Shown here piece by piece: positions 1 to 5,040 of a DNA stretch of 14,249 bases (its first letter is position 1; each line of letters begins with the position of its first letter). The notes beneath the pieces were generated by a model. It saw only the letters and a list, made by a program, of their open reading frames with translations, ran no database searches and was not told where the DNA came from. The translations under genes and the position numbers were made by a program. Origin of the DNA: SIG603 sp963611165 (GTDB taxonomy: Bacteria > Bacillota > Clostridia > Oscillospirales > Acutalibacteraceae); the NCBI GenBank assembly GCA_963611165.1, contig CAVDQG010000052.1, positions 1-14,249 on the forward strand, in the 5' to 3' direction.

Positions 1-106
1 CATTCTTGACGTATTTTATTTTGCTGTTTTTCTGTTGTGTTACACTTATTTCTTAGCGTTCTGAATTTTACTTTGTGTGAACAAGTCGGCTGATTTGGTC
101 AACTAC

Positions 107-119
107 GGGCGTTCCGCCC
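107..119. repeat. Palindrome, 5-bp G/C stem with triloop
   Basis: GGGCG-TTC-CGCCC on the plus strand: five G/C pairs around a 3-nt loop (GAA on the minus strand). It is the inner left branch of the structure at 88-156 and abuts the next hairpin with a single base between them. Confidence 0.8.
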
Positions 120-120
120 T

Positions 121-139
121 AAAATCACTTCGTGATTTT
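121..139. repeat. Palindrome, 8-bp stem with triloop
   Basis: AAAATCAC-TTC-GTGATTTT on the plus strand: eight pairs around a 3-nt loop. On the minus strand the loop is C(GAA)G. No T-run suited to termination follows, apart from the T's within the stem itself. Confidence 0.8.
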
Positions 140-173
140 GGTTTCCCTCATCAGCCTGTCTTCTTTTTTTATC

Positions 174-180
174 GCTTCGC
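174..180 (-). repeat. GCGAAGC mini-hairpin motif, copy 1
   Basis: GCTTCGC on the plus strand, GCGAAGC on the minus. It is part of a 10-bp direct repeat GCTTCGCTTT (174-183 and 206-215). As single-stranded DNA, d(GCGAAGC) is known to form an exceptionally stable two-pair hairpin; as RNA the stem would be negligible. Confidence 0.55.
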
Positions 181-205
181 TTTGTTTTTCGTTATCTCTC
201 TTTGT

Positions 206-212
206 GCTTCGC
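206..212 (-). repeat. GCGAAGC mini-hairpin motif, copy 2
   Basis: Second copy of GCTTCGC/GCGAAGC, start-to-start 32 nt from the first and within the same 10-bp direct repeat. The motif also occurs once by chance at 11458-11464 inside mutS, so single copies carry no weight; the closeness of these two is what draws attention. Confidence 0.55.
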
Positions 213-221
213 TTTTCTCTC

Positions 222-236
222 GTGGGCTCCGCCCAC
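222..236. repeat. Palindrome, 6-bp stem with triloop
   Basis: GTGGGC-TCC-GCCCAC on the plus strand, six pairs mostly G/C, triloop C(GGA)G on the minus strand. It is not followed by a T-run on either side, so it does not look like a terminator. Confidence 0.8.
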
Positions 237-241
237 ACCCG

Positions 242-263
242 TTCGCTTTTTGTAAAAAGCGAA
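242..263. repeat. Palindrome, 9-10 bp stem with minimal loop
   Basis: TTCGCTTTTTGTAAAAAGCGAA on the plus strand: nine pairs around TGTA, or ten around GT. On the minus strand it is the first strong hairpin after the comEA stop (about 42 nt downstream) and is followed by CGGG rather than a U-tract, so it might block 3' exonucleases but is a poor intrinsic terminator. Confidence 0.7.
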
Positions 264-304
264 ACCAAAAACTTTTGTGTTTGCTTGCTTTTTTTCTTTT
301 TCTC

Positions 305-658
305 TTATTCTACCTTGACGTACGGTGCGAGCTTTTCCGCTTTCTCCTCCGATATTCCGTTCACCTCAGCAAGCTCATACGCCGATGCGAAATCCCCGTT
401 TGCCTCTCGGTATTCTATTATCTTCTCCGAAAGCTTCTCGCCTATTCCCTCGAGCCTTTGCAGTTCCTCTTCATTCGCTGTATTGATATTTATCTTCTCC
501 TCATCAGGGACATACTTATCCTCTGTGAGGTAAACCGTACTCGATACGTTTACGACTTCAACAGTCTTTCGGCTTGAATATATCACCGTCACCGCAAGAA
601 TCATCGTTATCAACAAGCCTATGAAAAATATTCTTTTATTTCTGCGGTCTTCTCTCAT
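305..658 (-). CDS. Short ComEA-like helix-hairpin-helix protein, membrane-anchored
   Basis: A 117-aa protein with a basic N-terminus (REDRRNKR), one membrane segment (about 10-28) and a short acidic linker (about 30-54). Its C-terminal (HhH)2 DNA-binding domain (about 55-115) has ININTANEEELQRLEGIGEKL and a second hairpin NGISEEKAEKL. ComEA proteins bind double-stranded DNA outside the membrane during uptake for transformation. This one keeps the anchor and HhH part but is much shorter than the roughly 200-aa Bacillus ComEA, lacking the intermediate domain. No comEC, comEB or pilin gene is in the window, so a role in uptake is inference; a general DNA-binding or tethering role is possible. 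Start ATG overlaps the preceding stop (ATGA) with GAGG about 5 nt upstream. No convincing terminator follows. Confidence 0.85.
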   Translation of the reverse strand: MREDRRNKRIFFIGLLITMILAVTVIYSSRKTVEVVNVSSTVYLTEDKYVPDEEKININTANEEELQRLEGIGEKLSEKIIEYREANGDFASAYELAEVNGISEEKAEKLAPYVKVE

Positions 659-1572
659 TTTGCCCTCAGCTTTTTTAGGAATTTCTCGAAATACTCGGGA
701 AGCTCCGCTTCAAGCTCGATTGTCTCTCCCGTTATCGGATGAGTAAATCTGATGTAAGCGGCATGCAGACACTGACCGCCAAGCTCCGTTATCACTTTAG
801 AGGGGCCGTAAAGTGGGTCTCCAGCCACGGGGTGTCCCATATAAGCCGAATGGACTCTTATCTGGTGCGTTCTTCCCGTTTCGAGTATGAATTTCATATA
901 GGAAAAGCCGTTCAGTCTCTCGATTGTCTCGTAATTTGTGACTGCTTCTCGTGCGTTATTGCCCGACAAAATGACAGCCATTTTCTTTCTGTCCCTCGGA
1001 CTTCTGCCTATCGGCAAGTCTATTCTTCCGTTTTCTTCTTTATAATGTCCGTAGACAACCGCCCTATACTGACGGTCAAAAGAATGCTCCTTAATCTGCT
1101 CGGCAAGTCCCTGATGTGCGACGTCGTTCTTTGCGACAATCAAAAGTCCGCTTGTGTCCATATCGATTCTGTGGACAATTCCGGGGCGGATAACTCCGTT
1201 AATTCCGCTTAAACTGTCCTTGCAGTAATAAAGCAGAGCATTGACGAGTGTTCCGCTGTAATGCCCCGGTGCGGGGTGCACTACCATTCCCTTCGGCTTA
1301 TTCACGACAAGCAGGTCGTTGTCCTCGTATCGTATATCAAGCGGAATGTTCTCGGGGAGAATATCTGCGTCTACAGGCTCTGGCAAAATAATTTTTATAC
1401 TGTCGCCGACGCTTAATTTACAGTTCTTAGCGACAGTCTTTCCGTTCACGGTTATATTTCCGCTTTCAATCAGATTTTGCACGGCAGAACGGCTCATATT
1501 TTCGATATTTATAAGTTTATCGATTCTTCCGTTCTCCTCGGCGGTCATTTCAATGATATTTTCTTCATTCAT
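655..1572 (-). CDS. RluA/RluD-family 23S rRNA pseudouridine synthase
   Basis: Isomerises uridines to pseudouridines in large-subunit rRNA; the exact site cannot be read from sequence. The 305-aa protein has an N-terminal S4 domain (about 16-62, RIDKLI...MSRSAVQNLIESGNITVNGK). The catalytic domain has LLVVNKPKGMVVHPAPGH, the signature VHRIDMDTSGLLIVAK with catalytic D137, FILETGRTHQIRVH and GHPVAGDPLYG. S4 plus HRLD-type catalytic domain is the RluD layout (YlyB in Bacillus, also beside lspA). Start at 1572 is supported by GGAG 9 nt upstream. It overlaps lspA by 8 nt and comEA by 4 nt (ATGA), so the three genes are probably translated as a coupled unit. Confidence 0.95.
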   Translation of the reverse strand: MNEENIIEMTAEENGRIDKLINIENMSRSAVQNLIESGNITVNGKTVAKNCKLSVGDSIKIILPEPVDADILPENIPLDIRYEDNDLLVVNKPKGMVVHPAPGHYSGTLVNALLYYCKDSLSGINGVIRPGIVHRIDMDTSGLLIVAKNDVAHQGLAEQIKEHSFDRQYRAVVYGHYKEENGRIDLPIGRSPRDRKKMAVILSGNNAREAVTNYETIERLNGFSYMKFILETGRTHQIRVHSAYMGHPVAGDPLYGPSKVITELGGQCLHAAYIRFTHPITGETIELEAELPEYFEKFLKKLRAK

Positions 1573-2050
1573 TGCTGTCTTCTCCGCTAAGCTTATCATT
1601 TTTCTCCATCTTATCCATAAAGAAAATGACGAAAATCACCATGAGCGCAACTCCGACAGTGACTAGACAATCGGCAAAGTTGAAGATATATCCGAAGAAA
1701 TAGAAATGAATAAAATCGATGACATATCTAAGTCTCAGGCGGTCGATTAAATTTCCCAGTCCTCCTGCGATAATCATAACGCATGCGATTTTCGAGAGAA
1801 GATTGTGGTGCTTGTATTTTACGAGAAAGCCGAAAATCACGGCAGAAACCAATACCGTGACGACTGCAAAGAAAATGCTGTTATTCTGAAGCATTCCGAA
1901 TGCGGCACCAGAATTTTCCGAATATGTGAACTCGAGAAAATGAGGAATGAGCACGAAAGTGCCGATTGGCTTGAGTGAACTCACGACAATTAATTTGATT
2001 ATTTGATCTACAGCCATAAGGGCGGCAATCACGAGAAGATATAGCAGCAA
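1565..2050 (-). CDS. lspA: LspA, lipoprotein signal peptidase (signal peptidase II)
   Basis: Aspartic membrane protease that removes the signal peptide from diacylglyceryl-modified prolipoproteins. With the TTG start at 2050 the protein is 161 aa and opens MLLYLLVIAALMAVDQIIK, the expected first membrane helix with its conserved D15-Q16-x-x-K19. Three more membrane segments follow (about 59-77, 86-101 and 121-144). Conserved blocks are FTYSENSGAAFG (41-52), GGLGNLIDR with catalytic D103, and FNFADCLVTVG with catalytic D127. The C-terminus is a charged cytoplasmic tail ending GEDSNE. The stop overlaps the next gene by 8 nt (ATGAATGA). The terminator immediately upstream suggests separate expression from divIVA. 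Confidence 0.96.
   Translation of the reverse strand: MLLYLLVIAALMAVDQIIKLIVVSSLKPIGTFVLIPHFLEFTYSENSGAAFGMLQNNSIFFAVVTVLVSAVIFGFLVKYKHHNLLSKIACVMIIAGGLGNLIDRLRLRYVIDFIHFYFFGYIFNFADCLVTVGVALMVIFVIFFMDKMEKNDKLSGEDSNE
1582..1585 (-). promoter_or_regulatory. Ribosome binding site that decides the rluD-like start
   Basis: GGAG (1585-1582, minus strand) stands 9 nt before the ATG at 1570-1572. It lies within the last codons of lspA. The frame stays open to 1599, but the extra nine codons have no such site and do not resemble the family N-terminus. Confidence 0.75.
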
Positions 2051-2057
2051 AATAAAA

Positions 2058-2063
2058 CTCCTT
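2058..2063 (-). promoter_or_regulatory. Ribosome binding site that decides the lspA start
   Basis: AAGGAG on the minus strand (2063-2058) is 7 nt from a TTG at 2048-2050. The longest open frame begins with another TTG at 2077, but that codon lies in the second arm of the terminator stem, upstream of this ribosome site, and has no Shine-Dalgarno of its own. Confidence 0.85.
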
Positions 2064-2067
2064 AATG

Positions 2068-2095
2068 AAAAAAGCAAACCCGAGAGTTTGCTTTT
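2068..2095 (-). terminator. Intrinsic terminator after divIVA, just before lspA
   Basis: On the minus strand AAAAGCAAAC (2095-2086) pairs with GTTTGCTTTT (2079-2070), a perfect 10-bp stem with a 6-nt loop (TCTCGG). The stem ends in a run of six T (2073-2068), partly shared with it. On the plus strand the stem is also followed by a T-rich run, so it could act in both directions. It lies 14 nt after the divIVA stop, and its U-tract ends 4 nt before the lspA ribosome site. It should end most divIVA transcripts, so lspA, the rluD-like gene and comEA would be fed by read-through or by a promoter inside divIVA. Confidence 0.85.
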
Positions 2096-2109
2096 CTTTT
2101 GATTTTTAA

Positions 2110-2985
2110 TTAAAGATGGATTCCGTCACCGAACTCGAGGGTGCTGTAAAGCGACTCTTTCTCTTTTCTTAAGGATTCGGGAATATCGGAATAAGCGTTG
2201 AGATTGATTCCGTCAACAGAATCGAAAGACGGCTCCGGTGCGTCGGAATCGTCAAAGCTGATTTCATCTGTATTGCCGAAATCAGTAAGGCTATCGTCTG
2301 CAACATCGTTTACGGAATAAAGCTTAACATCGTCCTCATCGGGAAGCTCAATTGCCTCTTCCTTTACGGGAGCGGGCTCAGCCTTGGGGGCTTCCTTGGC
2401 AATCGGCTCGCTTTTTGCGACAGGCTTTGGCTCTTCTGCCTTTTTCTTCTCGAGCTCCTGGGTGTAATCGGGGAGATTCTCAATCTGCTTGAGGTGGTCT
2501 CTGTAAAGTGAGAAGAGATTGGTTCTGAATTCTGTGACGAGTGCCTTGAGGGAGTCGAGCTCCTTTTTCTTTGTCTCAATCTGGCTCTCGTAATTCACTA
2601 CCATCTGCTTCTGTCTGTTGGTAGCGTCGTTTAAGATAACATCAGCCTTCTTGTTGGCGTCGGCAAGAATGGCGTCGCCCTTCTTCTTAGCCTCCTTGAC
2701 GGACTGATTTCCGAGCTTCTGAGCTGTTAAGAGAGCGTCCTTAATGCCCTCCTCGTCCTTCTTGTACTGCTCAACTTTCTGAGCGAGAAGAACCATTTTC
2801 TCCTTGTACTCGGTATTTTTCTCGGTGAGTTCGGCAATCTTAGCCTTAGCGGTCTGGTTCTCCTTTAAGAGTGCGGTGAACGACTCGGTAACCTCATCTA
2901 TGAAATCGTCAACGTCCTCCGGCTTATATCCGGAAAAGTTTGACTTTCTGAAACTAATCTCGCTAATCTGCTTTAATGTCAGCAT
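2110..2985 (-). CDS. divIVA: DivIVA, polar/septal coiled-coil scaffold
   Basis: Binds negatively curved membrane at poles and septa and recruits division or cell-wall proteins. The N-terminal lipid-binding domain shows F17-S18-G19-Y20 followed by KPEDVDDFIDEV, aligning residue by residue with the B. subtilis FRGYDEDEVNEFL region; the membrane-inserting F17 is kept, but R18 is Ser here. A long coiled coil follows (about 35-180, with repeated Lys/Glu heptads), then a Pro/Ala/Lys/Glu linker (about 185-215) and an acidic C-terminal tail ending GDGIHL. At 291 aa it is longer than the B. subtilis protein because of the tail. GGAGG is 9 nt before the ATG and overlaps the ylmH stop region. A terminator follows directly. 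Confidence 0.95.
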   Translation of the reverse strand: MLTLKQISEISFRKSNFSGYKPEDVDDFIDEVTESFTALLKENQTAKAKIAELTEKNTEYKEKMVLLAQKVEQYKKDEEGIKDALLTAQKLGNQSVKEAKKKGDAILADANKKADVILNDATNRQKQMVVNYESQIETKKKELDSLKALVTEFRTNLFSLYRDHLKQIENLPDYTQELEKKKAEEPKPVAKSEPIAKEAPKAEPAPVKEEAIELPDEDDVKLYSVNDVADDSLTDFGNTDEISFDDSDAPEPSFDSVDGINLNAYSDIPESLRKEKESLYSTLEFGDGIHL

Positions 2986-2999
2986 GAAAAACTGCCTCC

Positions 3000-3734
3000 T
3001 TATTTATACTTTCTCACATTCAGAACAAGTCTTCCTTTTTTTGTTCTGCTGCAAGCTGTGTCTACTATGTACTTGCCCTTTCCCCTTACCGAAATCGTCG
3101 AACCCTCTGTGACCTGCTGTGAAACCGACATACACTCTCGGTAATTCAAACGGACATAACCGCCCTTTATGGCGGCTGCTGATTTTTCTCTCGACAAGCC
3201 GCAAAGCGCCGCCACAACACAGTCGAGCCTTTCGGAAGCGACAATAACCGTCTTTTCCTCGAAATTGTGACTGACGGGAACCTCGCCGTCAAGGCCGAGT
3301 GAAAGCGAAACTCCCACCTTGCCTATCTTGAAGATATTGTCGAGAAAATAATTTCCAAGCTCCTCACGGACAAAGACGACTGCCCTGCCCTCTTCAATCA
3401 GAATATCTCCGACAGAAGCACGGCTTATTCCCTGAGCCATGAACGAGCCGAGAAAATCTCTGTGGTCGAGTGTGAATCGCTTGTCGAATTTAACCGTAAC
3501 GGCGACAAGCGGAAACAAATCCTCGCTCGGGTCGAGATAATCGGGAAAAAAGCCGATGAAGCACCTCTCTGCATCGGGATAGCCTCCCCATGTGAGATAC
3601 TCCGCTTTTTTGCCGACAAGATAGCCCTCGGCGTCCAACCTTTCGGCCGGATCGAGAAATCCGACAAAGTGCGGACTTCTTTTCGAGAGCCTCACGGCAT
3701 CGTCAATTCTTGCCGCAAGAATATCGTCAATCAT
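3000..3734 (-). CDS. ylmH: YlmH-family S4-domain RNA-binding protein
   Basis: A 244-aa protein of the YlmH family. The N-terminal and central part has the typical FVGFLDPAER, YLTWGGYPDAERCFIGF and FTLDHRDFLGSFMAQGISRASVGDI blocks. An S4 RNA-binding domain (about 170-240) has RLDCVVAALCGLSREKSAAAIKGGYVRLN and VTEGSTISVRGKGKY. YlmH binds ribosomal or tRNA-like RNA and has been linked to ribosome rescue; in the division cluster its role is not settled. It starts 3 nt after sepF with only a distant GGAG (about 14 nt), which suggests translational coupling to sepF. In Bacillus, ylmG lies between sepF and ylmH; here it is absent. Confidence 0.94.
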   Translation of the reverse strand: MIDDILAARIDDAVRLSKRSPHFVGFLDPAERLDAEGYLVGKKAEYLTWGGYPDAERCFIGFFPDYLDPSEDLFPLVAVTVKFDKRFTLDHRDFLGSFMAQGISRASVGDILIEEGRAVVFVREELGNYFLDNIFKIGKVGVSLSLGLDGEVPVSHNFEEKTVIVASERLDCVVAALCGLSREKSAAAIKGGYVRLNYRECMSVSQQVTEGSTISVRGKGKYIVDTACSRTKKGRLVLNVRKYK

Positions 3735-3737
3735 AAG

Positions 3738-4289
3738 TTAGAAGCTTACTCCGCTCTGCTCGAGACCGTCGAGAAGCACATCACCCGAAAGATCTACGTT
3801 TTGAGGAGTGATGATATAAGTCTTTGTTGCAATCATCTTAATCTCGGCATTCTTTGCGTAAGTAATACCGTTGATGAAGAGAAGAATCTTGAGATAATCG
3901 TCTGCACTTGCACGCTCGAGGTTAATCACTACAGCGCAGTTGGAAAGGATAGCGTCTGCTATTGCCTTTGCGTCATTTGTGTATGTTGTCGGCTTAAAGA
4001 CAACTACCTGAAGCTGGCTCGAAGAGCGTGAGCTGAAGTTCACGACATTATTTGATGAAGAGCCTGAGTACGACGATGAAGCCGATGAAGCCGATGAAGC
4101 TGCAGAAGATGATGAAGAACGGTGGAAGAACGACGGAGCCGAACTTCTTGCGGAATTTGAAGAAGAATAGTTGTCCTCCTCTTCTTCCTCCTCGTCCTCG
4201 TAATCCTCATCCTCGTAGTCGTAATTCTCTTCGTAATCGTCATCCGGGGGATTCCACATTTTAGAAATCTTATCTACAAATCCTGGCAT
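3738..4289 (-). CDS. sepF: SepF, cell division protein
   Basis: SepF polymerises into rings or arcs, anchors FtsZ to the membrane and helps shape the septum. The 183-aa protein starts with the amphipathic membrane-binding helix MPGFVDKISKMW. An unusually long linker follows: a nearly pure Asp/Glu/Tyr tract (about 16-39) and a Ser/Ala-rich stretch (about 40-90). The conserved DUF552 domain is at the C-terminus, with VVVFKPTTYTNDAKAIADAI, AVVINLERA, DYLKILLFINGITYA and the terminal IITPQNVDLSGD. Start ATG is 7 nt behind AGGAG, 25 nt after yggS. ylmH begins 3 nt after its stop. Only the linker is odd; the core is intact. Confidence 0.96.
   Translation of the reverse strand: MPGFVDKISKMWNPPDDDYEENYDYEDEDYEDEEEEEEDNYSSSNSARSSAPSFFHRSSSSSAASSASSASSSYSGSSSNNVVNFSSRSSSQLQVVVFKPTTYTNDAKAIADAILSNCAVVINLERASADDYLKILLFINGITYAKNAEIKMIATKTYIITPQNVDLSGDVLLDGLEQSGVSF
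4075..4101 (-). repeat. Three tandem 9-bp repeats in the sepF Ser/Ala linker
   Basis: GATGAAGCC, GATGAAGCC, GATGAAGCT stand head to tail on the plus strand and encode an A-S-S repeat on the coding strand, within a longer Ser/Ala low-complexity region. The unit is in frame, so slippage would only change linker length. Confidence 0.85.
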
Positions 4290-4314
4290 AATAATTCTCC
4301 TATATACTCAATAA

Positions 4315-5040
4315 TTATTTATAAATTCTCTTACCGAAAAGTGAAGAACCGACTCTTACCATAGTCGCTCCGCACTCGATAGCGAGGGCATAGTCTGACG
4401 ACATACCCATTGAAAGACATAACATATTAACATTATCCATATTTTTAGCCTTTATGTCAACAAAGAATTGATTCATTTCGGAAAAATATTTCATTAATTG
4501 CCTGTCATCATCGCAAATCGGAGGAATTGCCATCAATCCGTTGACGTGAATACCGTCAAAAGTCCTTGCTTCGTCTATAAATTCATAAAGTGCGTCGGGG
4601 TCTACTCCGCCCTTATTTTCTTCTCTGCCGACATTCACTTCAATAAGCACGTTCATTATTTTATCGTGCTTTTTTGCCTGCTTTGAAATCTCGGCAATCT
4701 GTGAGATTTTGTCGCAAGACTGAATCTGGCTTACTTTATCTATAATATACTTAACCTTGTTTGTCTGAAGTCTTCCGATGAACTGCAAATCGCAGTTTGT
4801 GAGATTATATCTCTCGTATTTATCGAGAAGCTCCTGCACACGGTTCTCGCCGATATGGTCAAGTCCCAGTGAAATCGCATGATTGATAACCTCTGTGTCG
4901 ACTGTCTTGGTTGCAGCCAAAAAGGTGATATCGTCCTTTGTTCTGCCGCTTTTAAGTGCCGCATTCTCGATATTCTCGCATATTTCCTTATAATTTTCTT
5001 CAACCTGTGCGAATAACTCAGGATACGATTTTTCCGTCAT
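4315..5040 (-). CDS. YggS/YlmE/PROSC family PLP homeostasis protein
   Basis: A 241-aa single-domain PLP-binding protein with an alanine-racemase-like TIM barrel. It has no known catalytic reaction and helps control free pyridoxal phosphate and amino acid balance. The PLP Schiff-base lysine is K45 in LAATKTVD. HIGENRVQELLDKY, LQFIGRLQTNK, LIEVNVGREENKGG and the phosphate-binding LSMGMSSDYALAIECGATMVRVGSSLFG are all present. The start ATG lies inside the end of the hlyD-like gene (23-nt overlap, different frame). An AGGAGG site sits 11 nt upstream, so it has strong independent initiation despite the overlap. It is the standard neighbour of sepF in Firmicutes (ylmE). Confidence 0.95.
   Translation of the reverse strand: MTEKSYPELFAQVEENYKEICENIENAALKSGRTKDDITFLAATKTVDTEVINHAISLGLDHIGENRVQELLDKYERYNLTNCDLQFIGRLQTNKVKYIIDKVSQIQSCDKISQIAEISKQAKKHDKIMNVLIEVNVGREENKGGVDPDALYEFIDEARTFDGIHVNGLMAIPPICDDDRQLMKYFSEMNQFFVDIKAKNMDNVNMLCLSMGMSSDYALAIECGATMVRVGSSLFGKRIYK

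Larger units (their letters stand above)
88..156. repeat. Outer inverted repeat enclosing two hairpins (three-way junction candidate)
   Basis: GGCTGAT (88-94) is complementary to ATCAGCC (150-156), a perfect 7-bp outer stem, and after a 2x2 mismatch GG (97-98) can pair with CC (146-147). Inside are two adjacent complete hairpins, 107-119 and 121-139, separated by one base. The whole could fold as a branched structure of about 69 nt, in RNA of either strand or in single-stranded DNA. Confidence 0.6.
1..304. other. Gene-free, pyrimidine-rich region with clustered palindromes
   Basis: No gene is supported here: the long plus-strand frame that begins at 77 runs antisense through comEA, has no ribosome site and gives a low-complexity protein. 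Positions 157-221 and 267-304 are almost free of purines on the plus strand. Between 88 and 263 there are at least six inverted repeats with very short loops (see separate entries). Positions 1-76 are T-rich without structure; I see no convincing promoter on either strand and no U-tract-bearing terminator for comEA. Confidence 0.7.

Noticed and set aside
1..3. Minus-strand ATG at the window edge that might begin a next gene
   Set aside because: No Shine-Dalgarno precedes it and only the codon itself is in the window.
6..46. Possible plus-strand promoter (TTGACG and TGT-TACACT)
   Set aside because: The -10-like box matches only four of six bases, the TTGACG is at an unsuitable distance, and no plus-strand gene follows.
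136..156. CTGATGA followed by GAAAC on the minus strand, resembling a hammerhead ribozyme core
   Set aside because: Only two bases separate the two motifs, so stem II cannot form, and no suitable cleavage-site strand with stem III is seen. The match is short enough to be chance.
242..263. Hairpin after comEA as an intrinsic terminator
   Set aside because: The stem is strong but is followed on the minus strand by CGGG and not by a U-tract; listed as a palindrome instead.
77..577. Long open frame on the plus strand
   Set aside because: It is antisense to comEA over much of its length, has no ribosome site, and its product is low-complexity Phe/Leu/Ser/Arg; comEA on the other strand has clear domains and coupled translation.
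2051..2077. Longer LspA starting at TTG 2077 (170 aa)
   Set aside because: The codon lies within the terminator stem, upstream of the only good ribosome site, and the extra residues precede the typical first membrane helix.
2110..2160. Promoter for lspA near the end of divIVA (TTTAAT-like box)
   Set aside because: No -35 box stands at a proper distance, so I could not support it by eye.
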